Positions 17,315 through 27,300 of a stretch of DNA of 64,000 bases are shown here, in pieces. The stretch lies in NCBI GenBank assembly GCA_951813085.1, contig OX638348.1, positions 2,179,627 to 2,243,626 on the forward strand. Reading direction: 5' to 3'. Under the pieces are notes generated by a model, which did not search any database, was not told the origin of the DNA, and worked only from the letters and a program-made list of their open reading frames with translations. Each line of letters opens with the position of its first letter. The stretch's first letter is position 1. A program made the position numbers and the translations under genes. This DNA is from an uncultured Opitutaceae bacterium (GTDB lineage Bacteria; Verrucomicrobiota; Verrucomicrobiia; Opitutales; Opitutaceae).

Positions 17315-18143
17315 ATGTCAGACTACTGGAACGACTTCTCTGGCCTGAAAGTCAAGAAATCATATGACCCCGAGAACGCGCTGTCGCTAGCCGTAGCCTC
17401 CTACCTTGCTTATCAAAACAAGACGACAGTCACCAAAGTTGCGAAAGGCTGGGGCTATGACATGCCTCCTTCGTAAGCGTGAGGAAAGCTCTGATATCGA
17501 TACGCAAGGTCTCGTAATCGGAAACGAAAAGCATGTCATCGTCGCCTTTCGAGGTAGCGCTTCGCTACAAGACTGGTTCACGAACTTCCAAGCAGTTCGC
17601 GACCCAGGTCCTTTAAAGAAGACTAAAGCGCATGAAGGATTTCAAGACGCCCTCTTCCCTGCTGTCCTATCATTGACCAATGCCCTCGAAGCCTATCGCG
17701 ATAATAACCAGAGAATTTGGCTCACAGGGCATAGCCTAGGCGGTGCCCTGGCCTCTCTTTATTCCGGCATGCTCATCGAAAACGGCTATCCCGTATACGG
17801 ATTATATCACTTTGGCAGCCCGCGTCCCGGAAATGGAGCGTTCGATAAGAAACTCAATGATTCGATACCTGGACCCCACTTCCGTATTGCGAATGTCGGA
17901 GATATCGTACCTCACGTCCCGCCTGAACCGTTCTTCAGCCACCCAGGACGACGCGTTATCCTGAAGCCAAGACGCCGCGAAACTTCGAAATCCGCTTGGA
18001 CCAAAGTGCGAAAGGCCATCTTTTCACGCTTCATGAACATGACCGGCAATCCGCTCATCATCAAAGACAATCACGTCCTCGACGAAAAGGAGTCTGGCTA
18101 CCTCGACCGCCTAAAAGCTGATCTTGCCCGCAACAAGAAGTAG
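17315..18143 (+). pseudogene. Lipase class 3 family protein, interrupted by a frameshift
   Basis: The N-terminal part, from ATG 17315, reads VKKSYDPENALSLAVASYLAYQ and then KVAKGWGYDMPPS before a stop near 17475. The +1 frame continues DTQGLVIGNEKHVIVAFRGS, LQDWFTNF and WLTGHSLGGALASLYSGM (nucleophile Ser), YHFGSPRPGN and ANVGDIVPHVPP (Asp) to 18143. Both halves belong to one lipase_3 domain, so a single-nucleotide insertion around 17465-17475 splits the gene. The joined product would be about 275 residues. No signal peptide is seen, so it may act on intracellular acylglycerols. It could be a true pseudogene or a sequencing error. Confidence 0.8.
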
Positions 18144-18149
18144 AACGCA

Positions 18150-18172
18150 AGGGCGCAACGCGACCCCTTTTT
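18150..18172 (+). terminator. Terminator between the lipase and ilvB
   Basis: GGGCGC-AAC-GCG-a-CCC forms a short GC stem with one bulge, followed by TTTTT at 18168-18172. It comes just after the lipase stop codon and just before the convergent ilvB stop. Confidence 0.5.
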
Positions 18173-19837
18173 CTATCGCTCGATCATTTCGCAGTTCGCG
18201 CCTCCAGGTGGGACCATCGGAAATACTTTCTGCGTCACATCGATCGGGACATTGATCAAAGTCGGTCCGCGCGTCCGCAGCGCATCCGCCAATGCCAACA
18301 CAGGATCGAGCGACTCGCCTAAATCTATCGCATCCATTTGAAAGCCAGCCGCGATTGTCTTAAAATCAGCTGCTCGACTATAGTTTGAAGCGAAAATTCG
18401 CTTCCCGTAAAACAAGTCCTGCTGCTGGTGCACCAACCCAAGAGAGTTATTGTTGCACAGTACAATCTTAACATTGGCGTTCTCTTCCACCGCCGTAATG
18501 AGTTCTTGAATATTCATCAGCAAGCTGCCGTCACCCGAAAAGCAAACCACCGTAGCGTCCGGTCTCTCCAACGCCGCCCCAATCGCAGCCGGCAACCCAA
18601 AACCCATGGTTCCCAACCCTCCCGACGTCAGCCATTGGCGAGGCTTTTCGAACGGAAAGCTCTGCGCTACCCGCATCTGATGCTGGCCCACGTCTGTGGT
18701 GATATAAGATTCGCCTTCCAGCATACGGGCAACGTATTCAATTATCCCATATGCTGAGGTCGGTTCCTGCAAGCGAGCTCTCTCATGCGGGAAGGTTCGT
18801 TTCAAATAGGCGACTCTTTCATTCCAAGCATCCGCAGATCGGACTTTAGTTTGAGGAGTCAACGTATCGAGCGCTGTACCCAAGTCGGCAACGATTCCGA
18901 CGTGGGCATTCTTGATCTTGTTCAACTCGGCCGCGTCGATATCGATATGCACGATTTTAGCGTTGGGACAAAATTGAGCCACCTTGCCCGTAGCCCGATC
19001 ATCGAATCGGGCCCCAAGCGCGATCAAAGTATCGCACTCCTCCAAGGCTCGATTCGTATAGGGAGCGGCGTGCATGCCCAACATGCCCAACGAGAGCGGA
19101 TGCTGAGACGGTATCGTTCCGAGCCCCATCAAAGTCATAGCCGTGGGCGCCTTGATACGCTCGGCGAAGGCCCGTACCTTTTCAGCGGCATTCGAGTGGA
19201 TAGCGCCCCCTCCCACGTAAACGACGGGCCGTCTCGCTTCGTTGATCATCGCAGCAGCCCGCTCGATCAAATGAGGATCCACCGCCGGGATGGTATCGGC
19301 CTTGCCGATTGCAGGCCAGCCATCGATCTCGATCCGCTCCATCTGGACATCCTTAGGTACGTCGATCCATACCGGTCCTGGACGACCTGACTGAGCAACG
19401 CGAAAGGCGTCGGGAACGATTTCCAGAAGCTCTCTCGGCGACTTTGCCATGTAGCTATGCTTGGTGATGGGGACACTCAGGCTATAAGTATCGATTTCTT
19501 GGAACGCGTCCGTTCCTATCAGCGCCTGAGGCACTTGACCCGTAATGCAAACGATGGGGATAGAGTCCAGCTTCGCATCTGCCATTGCCGAGATTGCATT
19601 CGTGGCTCCAGGACCTGACGTCGCAAAAAACACGGCAGGCTTACCCGTAACCCGAGCCTGTCCCTGGGCGATGAATCCCGCTCCTTGCTCATGGCGCGCC
19701 AATATATGACGAATCCTCCCCGATTGGGAGAGAGCGTCGTACATCGGCAAATTTGCCCCGCCGGGAATCCCTGCTATTTGCTGAATGCCTTGTCGCTCCA
19801 GCAATTGAATAATGATTTCAGCGCCTGTGTAGTTCAT
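18173..19837 (-). CDS. ilvB: Acetolactate synthase large (catalytic) subunit
   Basis: The 554-residue ThDP-dependent enzyme begins MNYTGAEIIIQLLERQG and has GIPGGANLPMYDAL, the catalytic glutamate at residue 50 in ARHEQGAGFIAQGQARV, a central FAD-binding region and the ThDP/Mg motif FSGDGSLLMNIQELITAV...NN. It condenses two pyruvates to acetolactate (or pyruvate plus 2-ketobutyrate), the first common step of valine, leucine and isoleucine synthesis. The ATG at 19837 is preferred; a GTG 13 codons upstream is a weaker choice. No ilvN regulatory subunit or ilvC is adjacent. The 5' leader contains a Leu/Val-rich peptide and a terminator, so expression is probably controlled by attenuation. Confidence 0.93.
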   Translation of the reverse strand: MNYTGAEIIIQLLERQGIQQIAGIPGGANLPMYDALSQSGRIRHILARHEQGAGFIAQGQARVTGKPAVFFATSGPGATNAISAMADAKLDSIPIVCITGQVPQALIGTDAFQEIDTYSLSVPITKHSYMAKSPRELLEIVPDAFRVAQSGRPGPVWIDVPKDVQMERIEIDGWPAIGKADTIPAVDPHLIERAAAMINEARRPVVYVGGGAIHSNAAEKVRAFAERIKAPTAMTLMGLGTIPSQHPLSLGMLGMHAAPYTNRALEECDTLIALGARFDDRATGKVAQFCPNAKIVHIDIDAAELNKIKNAHVGIVADLGTALDTLTPQTKVRSADAWNERVAYLKRTFPHERARLQEPTSAYGIIEYVARMLEGESYITTDVGQHQMRVAQSFPFEKPRQWLTSGGLGTMGFGLPAAIGAALERPDATVVCFSGDGSLLMNIQELITAVEENANVKIVLCNNNSLGLVHQQQDLFYGKRIFASNYSRAADFKTIAAGFQMDAIDLGESLDPVLALADALRTRGPTLINVPIDVTQKVFPMVPPGGANCEMIER

Positions 19838-19984
19838 GAGTAATCGACTAGGCCCTTCAGGATTCGGACATGTCACCGGCGCGTTGCTTCATACGCGCTG
19901 TGTCATAATATCCATTCGGGCCAATTTTCATTTTTTCTGTTTTCGGTTGGCGCCGACTCGATCCGCGAGGCGTTCGTAGAAACG

Positions 19985-20018
19985 AAAAACCCCGCCGGTT
20001 TGCGCCGGCGGGGTTTTT
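19985..20018 (-). terminator. Strong intrinsic terminator in the ilvB leader (attenuator hairpin)
   Basis: Nine perfect GC base pairs, CCCCGCCGG/CCGGCGGGG (19990-20013), enclose a 6-nt loop and are flanked by A5 and T5, making a U-tract in either direction. It lies 31 bp after the stop of a 26-residue Leu/Val-rich leader ORF and about 150 bp before the ilvB start, the layout of amino-acid-biosynthetic attenuators. I could not find an unambiguous antiterminator pairing. ACGACC/GGTCGT can form a hairpin across the Val codons. Confidence 0.85.
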
Positions 20019-20044
20019 CGAATTTCGTTTTCTAAACGTATTCG

Positions 20045-20125
20045 CTATTTCCGCAACGACGCGATCGGTACGACCACCACGAGGGTCGTTATGGAAAGGG
20101 CTAGCTTGCTATCGATTGCGTTCAT
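20045..20125 (-). CDS. Putative ilvB leader peptide (branched-chain amino-acid attenuator)
   Basis: A 26-codon ORF from ATG at 20125 encodes MNAIDSKLALSITTLVVVVPI plus IASLRK's last residues, then TAG. It contains a run Leu-Val-Val-Val-Val and additional Ile and Leu codons; the E. coli ilvB leader IvbL is similarly a short peptide with Val runs. It precedes the strong 19985-20018 terminator and ilvB on the same strand. In such systems, ribosome stalling at Val/Leu codons when charged tRNA is scarce prevents terminator formation. The Shine-Dalgarno is not obvious, so translation is unproven. A longer frame (to 20293) exists but its upstream part looks non-coding. Confidence 0.6.
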   Translation of the reverse strand: MNAIDSKLALSITTLVVVVPIASLRK

Positions 20126-20699
20126 TATCGGAAATTCGTTTGTCCCTATCGTCCTGGATCGCTCCAAGTTTAGCGAACACAAAGGACACGCCTCAATCGA
20201 CGTCAAGCGGAAATCCTCCAATCCAACTAAATCAGGCCCGCGACAGACAGGCGACTGAATATTTGTCCAAGCATCGTCATTACCCAGAAACACTTAGCGG
20301 GATGGTTTCCCATCCCCGCCGCTACCTTAACAGGATAACTAAGAGTGTCTCCCGCTATGCATTGCATAGTGGAAATTGTGTGTAGCTCGATCAGATGCTG
20401 CGAACGCATCCGGATACCTAGACGTCCGATAATCGAAAAACTACTAAATGAAAATGAGACTTATGCCAGGCGATGGCTATCGATTTCCTGGGGGGCGCTC
20501 AGTATAATGAACGCATCTTCCATCAGCATATAGTATAACCACGACAGAATGTATAACGATCGAGCAATCCAGGGGATAGGAATCAAACGTTTTGATTCGG
20601 AACAGCCACGCTGAATTGCCTTGAACGATAGAGTATAGAAAGGCTACATCCCGAAAACGCAATCGACATCATCCTCTCCTGCCTAGACCCCGAAGAATC
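20126..20699. other. Intergenic region upstream of the ilvB leader and the sulfatase gene
   Basis: This roughly 570-bp divergent spacer should hold the promoters of the ilvB leader transcript (minus) and of the sulfatase gene (plus). A TTGACG hexamer on the minus strand (20201-20206) could be a -35 box for the ilvB leader, but no good -10 follows at 17 bp. A small CTATGC-ATT-GCATAG hairpin occurs near 20356. No convincing coding sequence is present. Confidence 0.5.
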
Positions 20700-22898
20700 A
20701 TGATTCGCAATCTCGTTTTCCTTTCCCTATTGACTCTCCTTATCAACGTTGCACGAGGAGCCGACCAGCCGAATATCGTTTTCTTTTTCACGGACGACCA
20801 GACCACGAATACCTTGGGCTGCTACGGAAATCCGGTCGTACAAACGCCCTATATCGATGCCTTGGCAGAACAGGGAACGCGATTTCGCAACGCCTTCGTT
20901 AGCCAGGCCATTTGCTGGGTAAGCCGCACCACTATCCTGTCGGGTCTGACTGGGCGTAGCTACGGAACGCCCGGCAATACGGATCTCGCCCGCCCCGACG
21001 CGGTAAACACATTGGTTTCCGACATTCTCAGGGACCATGGCTATCGTACGGGATACTTCGGGAAATGGCATGCTAAAATGCCTAAAGGCTATCGTCCCGA
21101 AGACCATTTCGACGAGATGGAGATCGTCTTTCGGAATCCATTCTACAAGGAGATGCCCGATGGCAGCCTCAGGCATGAAACCGAGCTGATCGTAGACCAC
21201 GGAATCGAGTTCATCAAGAATCAGCCTAAAGATAAGCCCTTCGCGCTCAATATGTGGTTCAATGCCTGCCACGCGGAAGACAGCGATCGTCGACCCGCCA
21301 TTGGCCATTTCCCTTGGCCGCGAGCGGTCGATGAAATGTACGAGGATACGCCAATCGCCCCCCCACGCCTGAGCGATCCTATGATATTCGAAAACCAACC
21401 CGATTTCTTGAAGACCACGATCAATCGCGAACGCTACTTCTGGCGCTGGAATACGACCGAGAAATACGAGGCCAATATGCGAGCCTACTATCGTATGGTG
21501 AGTGGCATAGACGGCGCGATTGGACGCTTCATGGACGCATTGGAAGAAGCCGGACTCGCAGACAACACGATTATCATCTACTCAGCGGACAACGGCTATC
21601 ATATGGGCAATCGCGGTTTCGCTGGGAAATGGTCGCACTACGACGAGTCGATTCGCGTACCCCTCATCATTATGGATCCCCGCGTTCCCAGCAAGCAGAA
21701 GGGGCGCGTAACGGATGCCCTCGCCCTCAATCTAGATCTCCCTTCGACCTTCCTCGATTGGGCAGGCGCTCCCATACCCGAGCGCTACCAAGGGCGCAGC
21801 CTCGAGCCCGTAGTCGAAAATGGCAGGCCCAGGAATTGGCGCAAGGACACGTTCCATGAGCATTTCGCCGTTCGCCAGCGCATCCCTGCCTTCGAAGGCA
21901 TACGCAACGAACGATTCAAGTATGCCCGGTACTTCGATCACGGAAATGTCGAATTTCTCCACGACCTGAAGAACGATCCCGACGAACTTCTCAATCTGGC
22001 GGACAACCCCGAATACGCAGCGACATTGAAAGCGATGCGCCAACGCACGACTGAACGCGTCAACGAGCTGGGGGGGGCGCTTCAGCCTGCCCCTAGGAAA
22101 TTTTCCTATTCCACCGTTCCCTACCCCTATGCCTCCGCCGAAGTAACAAATACACCCGGAAAAGATGGATTCGTCGATCTGCTCGAAGGCAACCTCGGTC
22201 GCAATTGGACCGGCAACCTCGATCTGTGGTCACTTGAAAATGGTATCCTAACAGGGACTACAGACGGCACTCTAAAGCGCAACAGCTTCTTAAACTGGAA
22301 AGGATCGACTGTGCGCAATTTCGAGCTCATGGCCAAGGTGAGAATTAGCTCAAGGGGCAACAGCGGAATCCAATATCGTAGCCAATCGCGCCCCGACATC
22401 GGATTGGACGTCGTATCCGGATATCAATGCGACATCGTTCCAAGCAATGGGCGATACGATGGCATGCTTTATGAAGAGAGAGGCCGCCGCATCATAGCCC
22501 ATGCTAGCGAGAAAGTAATCATAGATGCCGATGGACAACCGTGGGTGACTGAACCCATGCCCATCAAGAACAATGAACCCGATCAATGGCATGACTATCG
22601 GATAATCGTTCGCGGAAACCATCACCGCCACTGGATCGATGGCGTAAAGACCGCCGACCTGATCGATTTCGACGAGTCGGGACGCTCTCTAGAGGGGATT
22701 CTAGCGGTACAGGTACACACCGGACCCGCCATGAAAATCGAGTTCAAGGATTTCAAGATCAAGCACTTCCCCGACAATTTACCCCTGCAGCTGGCCGAGG
22801 ATCACGTCATACCGGACACTGCCCATGGCGTACGTCTCCAAGGGAAATTGCCCCCCGATTGGGAACCGCCTATCTATGGCGACACTCGAAAAAATTAA
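20700..22898 (+). CDS. Secreted sulfatase fused to a DUF1080 (3-keto-disaccharide hydrolase-like) domain
   Basis: The 732-residue protein has a signal peptide (1-20), then a sulfatase domain (about 22-460) starting QPNIVFFFTDDQ with metal-binding Asp32/Asp33. The formylglycine site reads C72-W-V-S-R with downstream ILSGLTG, GKWHAKMP, and YSADNGYHMGNRG for metal and substrate contacts. The FGly site lacks the usual Pro or Ala at position +2. A second domain (about 485-715: GFVDLLEGNLGRNWTG, NSGIQYRSQS, GYQCDIV, WHDYRIIVRGNHHRHWIDGV) is DUF1080, a beta-jelly-roll found in PVC-group enzymes acting on 3-keto-glycosides. It probably desulfates and processes a sulfated glycan in the periplasm. The PQQ-like gene follows by 32 bp. 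Confidence 0.9.
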   Translation: MIRNLVFLSLLTLLINVARGADQPNIVFFFTDDQTTNTLGCYGNPVVQTPYIDALAEQGTRFRNAFVSQAICWVSRTTILSGLTGRSYGTPGNTDLARPDAVNTLVSDILRDHGYRTGYFGKWHAKMPKGYRPEDHFDEMEIVFRNPFYKEMPDGSLRHETELIVDHGIEFIKNQPKDKPFALNMWFNACHAEDSDRRPAIGHFPWPRAVDEMYEDTPIAPPRLSDPMIFENQPDFLKTTINRERYFWRWNTTEKYEANMRAYYRMVSGIDGAIGRFMDALEEAGLADNTIIIYSADNGYHMGNRGFAGKWSHYDESIRVPLIIMDPRVPSKQKGRVTDALALNLDLPSTFLDWAGAPIPERYQGRSLEPVVENGRPRNWRKDTFHEHFAVRQRIPAFEGIRNERFKYARYFDHGNVEFLHDLKNDPDELLNLADNPEYAATLKAMRQRTTERVNELGGALQPAPRKFSYSTVPYPYASAEVTNTPGKDGFVDLLEGNLGRNWTGNLDLWSLENGILTGTTDGTLKRNSFLNWKGSTVRNFELMAKVRISSRGNSGIQYRSQSRPDIGLDVVSGYQCDIVPSNGRYDGMLYEERGRRIIAHASEKVIIDADGQPWVTEPMPIKNNEPDQWHDYRIIVRGNHHRHWIDGVKTADLIDFDESGRSLEGILAVQVHTGPAMKIEFKDFKIKHFPDNLPLQLAEDHVIPDTAHGVRLQGKLPPDWEPPIYGDTRKN

Positions 22899-22930
22899 TC
22901 TAAGATCGTAACGATTCCTAAAACCAGCCC

Positions 22931-24190
22931 ATGAAATCCAATCGCGCAATCACTACGCTCTCCCTAGCGCTTTCATCGCTCGCCCTCCAAGCAGCCGTTG
23001 ACGAATGGCCAAAATTCCGGGGCCCAACAGAGCAAGGAATTTCCATGGCCGAAAACGTTCCAACGGATTGGTCCACGGACAAAAACGTTGTATGGAAAAA
23101 GGAAATACCAGGACGAGGCTGGTCCTCGCCCTTGCTAATTGACGGCAAGATCACCCTTACCACTGGCATAGAAGAAGCGGTCGACGGGATGCACGACCTA
23201 AAAGCGCTTCAGGTCGACGCTGAAACCGGTGAGATCCTCTGGATCAAAACTGTACTCCAGGCCACAGAAGAGGAAGCGAACGACCGGCACCCGAAGAACA
23301 GCTTGGCCAGTCCAACTCCCGCTATAGAGAACGGCGTAATCTACGCGCATTTCGGCCATATGGGAACAGTCGCCCTGGACTTTGATTCGGGTGAAACGCT
23401 ATGGAAACAGAAGATCTCCTACACCGCTCAAAACGGAGCCGGCGGCACACCCGTCACTGTCGACGATCTCCTCGTATTCACCACTGATAGTTTCGAAGAA
23501 CCGGGAGTGACCGCTCTCTACAAGAAGACAGGCGAAATTGCCTGGCGCACGACTCGCAGCCATCAGGTCAAGAATCACTTCTCCTTTGGAACTCCCCTGG
23601 TAATAGACAACAATGGACGTACCGAAATCGTCAGCCCGGGAAGCGGAATGGTCGGTGGCTACCGGCCCGAGGACGGCAAGGAACTTTGGCTCGTCCGTTA
23701 TCCGATGGGATTCTCAATGTCGACGCGACCTATCTACGTGGACGGCGTCCTTTACATGGGAACGGGTTTCCCGCGCCCTAGCCTCTACGCGATCAATCTA
23801 GACGGTTCTACCGGCGACTTGACCGACACTCACGTAAAATGGATGTTCCACCGTAGCATGCCCAAGACGCCGTCGCCTAACTTCATCAATGGAAACGTGA
23901 TCACCTTAGAAGACGATGGCCGCCTCCAAGGCCTCGACAGCGAAACGGGAGAAAAGCTCTGGATGGAACCGCTGAGAGGTAAATTTTCAGCGTCACCGGT
24001 TCAAATCGGAGACCTCCTCTACGTCGTCAGCGAGGAGGGGCTTTTCTACGTTTTGCGCATCCGAGACGACGGCTGCGATATCCTTTCCGAAATCGAAATG
24101 GGAGAGGAAACCCTCGCAACGCCCGCGTTCGTCGACAATACGCTCTATATCCGATCCCATCCGCACCTCTGGAAAATCGCCGCTAACTAG
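22931..24190 (+). CDS. Secreted PQQ-like (BamB-type) beta-propeller protein
   Basis: The 419-residue protein has a signal peptide (MKSNRAITTLSLALSSLALQA) followed by the PVC-type opening EWPKFRGPTEQGISMAENVPTDWS. Repeated W-K or L-W.... propeller strands include DAETGEILWIKTV, DSGETLWKQKI, KTGEIAWRTTR, EDGKELWLVRY and SETGEKLWMEPL, giving roughly six to seven blades. These propellers are non-enzymatic or poorly characterised and often sit beside sulfatases and DUF1501 genes in this group. It follows the sulfatase-DUF1080 gene by 32 bp, probably in one operon. A paralogue, frameshifted, lies at 35750-37016. Confidence 0.85.
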   Translation: MKSNRAITTLSLALSSLALQAAVDEWPKFRGPTEQGISMAENVPTDWSTDKNVVWKKEIPGRGWSSPLLIDGKITLTTGIEEAVDGMHDLKALQVDAETGEILWIKTVLQATEEEANDRHPKNSLASPTPAIENGVIYAHFGHMGTVALDFDSGETLWKQKISYTAQNGAGGTPVTVDDLLVFTTDSFEEPGVTALYKKTGEIAWRTTRSHQVKNHFSFGTPLVIDNNGRTEIVSPGSGMVGGYRPEDGKELWLVRYPMGFSMSTRPIYVDGVLYMGTGFPRPSLYAINLDGSTGDLTDTHVKWMFHRSMPKTPSPNFINGNVITLEDDGRLQGLDSETGEKLWMEPLRGKFSASPVQIGDLLYVVSEEGLFYVLRIRDDGCDILSEIEMGEETLATPAFVDNTLYIRSHPHLWKIAAN

Positions 24191-24336
24191 GCCGCAGGGC
24201 ACCGCAATCAAGGGGGCTACCGTCTAGGGCGTCTCAATTAAGCTGAACGCTGGTATTATCTTGTCATCGGCGCTCATTTTTACAATTTCTCTAGCGCGTC
24301 TACGCGCAGGGAAATACCCTCTCCAGACACGCCTCC

Positions 24337-27300
24337 ATGAAACGCGCCCCAATCATCGCAAAGATCGCAACTGCCTGCTCAATCCTCTGCACCGGGAACA
24401 CGGCGTTATCTGCCGAAAACGCTAATAACGCAGGGCTCCCAGAAGTCGTAAGCTACTACGAACACGTGCGGCCTATCTTCCAGGGGAAGTGCCATGGATG
24501 CCACCAACCTGCGCGATCCAAGGGCGAATACGTCATGACCGATGTTGCTCAGCTGATCGCTGGCGGGGAAAGCGACATGCCCGTAGTCGTCGCCCATGAG
24601 CCTACTGAAAGCTACCTCCTCGATATGGTAACCGTCCAGCCAGGTGACGATCGCCCTGAAATGCCGGAAAAAGACGAGCCGTTAACACCCTATGAACTCA
24701 AGCTCGTCACGGCATGGATCGATCAAGGCGCCATTGACGACACACCCGAGAATGCCCGGCAACGCTTCAGCAAGGACAATCCACCGCAATATGCAGTAGC
24801 GCCGGTCATCACTTCGCTCGACTTTTCGCCAGACGGGGCGCTCCTGGCGGTAGCGGGCTTTCACGAAGTTCTTCTCCATCACGCGGACGGATCAGGCCTG
24901 GTTGCGCGGCTTATCGGACTTTCCGAGAGGATTGAGAGCGCCCGTTTCTCTCCCGACGGGAAACGCCTCGCGGTAGCAGGGGGGCTACCCGGTCGCATGG
25001 GCGAAATTCAAATTTGGGACGTGGGAAAGCAATCGCTGATCCTTTCCAAACCCGTCGGATACGATACCGCATACGGAGCCCGCTGGTCACCAGATGGCAA
25101 ATACGTATCCTATGGATTGCCCGACAATACTGTGAGGGCTATTGACGCCGAAACAGGGGAACAGTCTCTCTTTATGGGCGGTCACAATGACTGGGTTTTG
25201 GATACGGCTTGGTCCGTAAAGGGCGATCACCTCGTTTCCGTTGGCCGTGATATGAGCGCGAAGCTAACACGAGTCGAGACCGAACGACTGATCGACAACA
25301 TCACCTCCATTACGCCCGGAGCGCTAAAAGGCGGACTGAACGCGATCGATAGGCACCCGCTCCGCTGCAGGACCATATTCTAGTCGGCGGCTCTGATGGC
25401 GTTCCGCAAATTTACCGCATGTATCGAGAAACCGAGCGCAAGATTGGCGACAATGCGAACCTGATTCGAAAGTTTCCTCCTATGAAAGGTCGAATCTGGA
25501 GCGCCGCGTTCGCCCCCGACGGAAATTCCTTTGCTGCCGTATCGAGCTACAATGGCAATGGCCAAATCAATATCTACCAATCCATTTACGACGCCACCAT
25601 CACTCCTGAATTGAAAAAGCGCATGGAAACAGCGCGCCGCAATCCCGATGGAAGCAAGAATATCGACCCTATTATCGAAGCCTTCCATACCGACGGCGCA
25701 ATCTTGCTTCATTCCCGTGAATGGGATACTCCAGTATTTTCCGTCGCTTATTCGCCCGATGGAAAAACCGTAGCCGCTGGTGCATCCAATGGTCAGATAC
25801 AACTTCTAGATGCAACGTCCGGAAAAGTAACGAAAGAGTTCACTCCTGTCGGCGTATCCGATTCGAATGCCCTCGCAGACTACAAGCCCAAACAGACGCG
25901 ATCGCCCACAAGCCTTAAGAAGGGCAAGCGCCTGCAAGCGAACGACGCAATACCAGAGGATCTTGAAATCCGGAGACTGTCCATTGTCCCCGAGAACATT
26001 CATCTGGATTCCAAGAACGCATATACCCAAATTCTGGTCACCGGCTGGCTCGCATCCGGAGCAAGCATCGACTTAACGCGAACGGTCGATTGGTCATTAA
26101 ATCAACCTGTCGCAAATGTTGAAGCGCGAGGAATCATCCGGCCGCTCGAGCAAGGCAAGACTACCTTGACCGCCTCTTTCAAAGGAAAAAAGGTGAACGC
26201 CCAAGTGTCGGTTGACGGACTCGACGAACCCTTTCACCCTGACTTCATTCGCGACGTAAACCCGATTCTCACTCGACTTGGCTGCAACGCAGGAGCCTGC
26301 CACGGGGCCAAGGATGGGAAAGCAGGGTTCAAGCTCAGCTTGCGAGGCTACGACACGGTTCACGACGTGCGCGCGTTTAGCGATGATCACGCCGCTCGGC
26401 GCGTCAATTTCGCGTCGCCCGACGACTCGCTAATGCTGCTAAAAGCGACCGGAGCCGTTCCTCACGAAGGGAGCGCCGTAACCGATATTGGTTCCACTTT
26501 CTACGAAATCGTCCGCCAGTGGATCTCCGATGGCGCCCAATTGGATACGGAATCGACCAAAGTAAGCAGCATCACGCTCCGGCCCAGCAATCCCGTCATT
26601 CAGGAGATCGGCTCCAATCAACAGATAAGGGTGATCGCCACGTATCCAGATGGAACCCAACGGGACGTAACCGAGGAAGCTATTGTTGAAAGCGGAAATA
26701 CAGAAGTAGCTGAAGCCGACGACTTTGGGCTCATCCATACCATTAGACGCGGAGAAGCGCCCATCCTCGCCCGATACGAAGGCGCCTATGCAGCGACAAC
26801 GCTCACCGTAATGGGCAATCGAGACCGGTTCACCTGGAAAGAACCCGAAGCGTGGAACCGAATCGATGAATTGGTTGCCGCCAAATGGAAGCGAATGAAG
26901 ATCAGCCCATCAAGGCTCACCACCGATACTGAATTCATTAGACGTATTCACTTGGATTTGACAGGGCTTCCCCCAAAGCCCGAAGAGATCGCCGCATTTC
27001 TAGACGACCAGCGGCCAATCCAAGCAAAGCGTTCGGCCCTAATCGATTCCCTAATCGGCTCTCCAGACTTCATTGATCATTGGAGTAACAAATGGGCGGA
27101 CATGCTACAGGTCAACTCCAAGTTTCTAGGAGAACAGGGAGCAAAAGTCTTTCGCGAGTGGATACGCGATCAAGTAGCGGCAAACACTCCCTATGATTCA
27201 TTCGTCTATTCGCTACTCACCGCGAGAGGATCGAATTTAGAGAACCCCGCGGCCTCCTATTACAAAATCCTGCGTACTCCCGAAGAGCTCGTAGAGAACA

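Noticed and set aside
19985..20018. ilvB hairpin as terminator of an upstream minus-strand gene only
   Set aside because: No protein-coding gene other than the leader ORF lies upstream on that strand, so an attenuator is the better reading.
20045..20293. 82-codon frame upstream of ilvB as a full gene
   Set aside because: Only the last 26 codons (from the ATG at 20125) look protein-like and fit a leader peptide; the rest has no family character.
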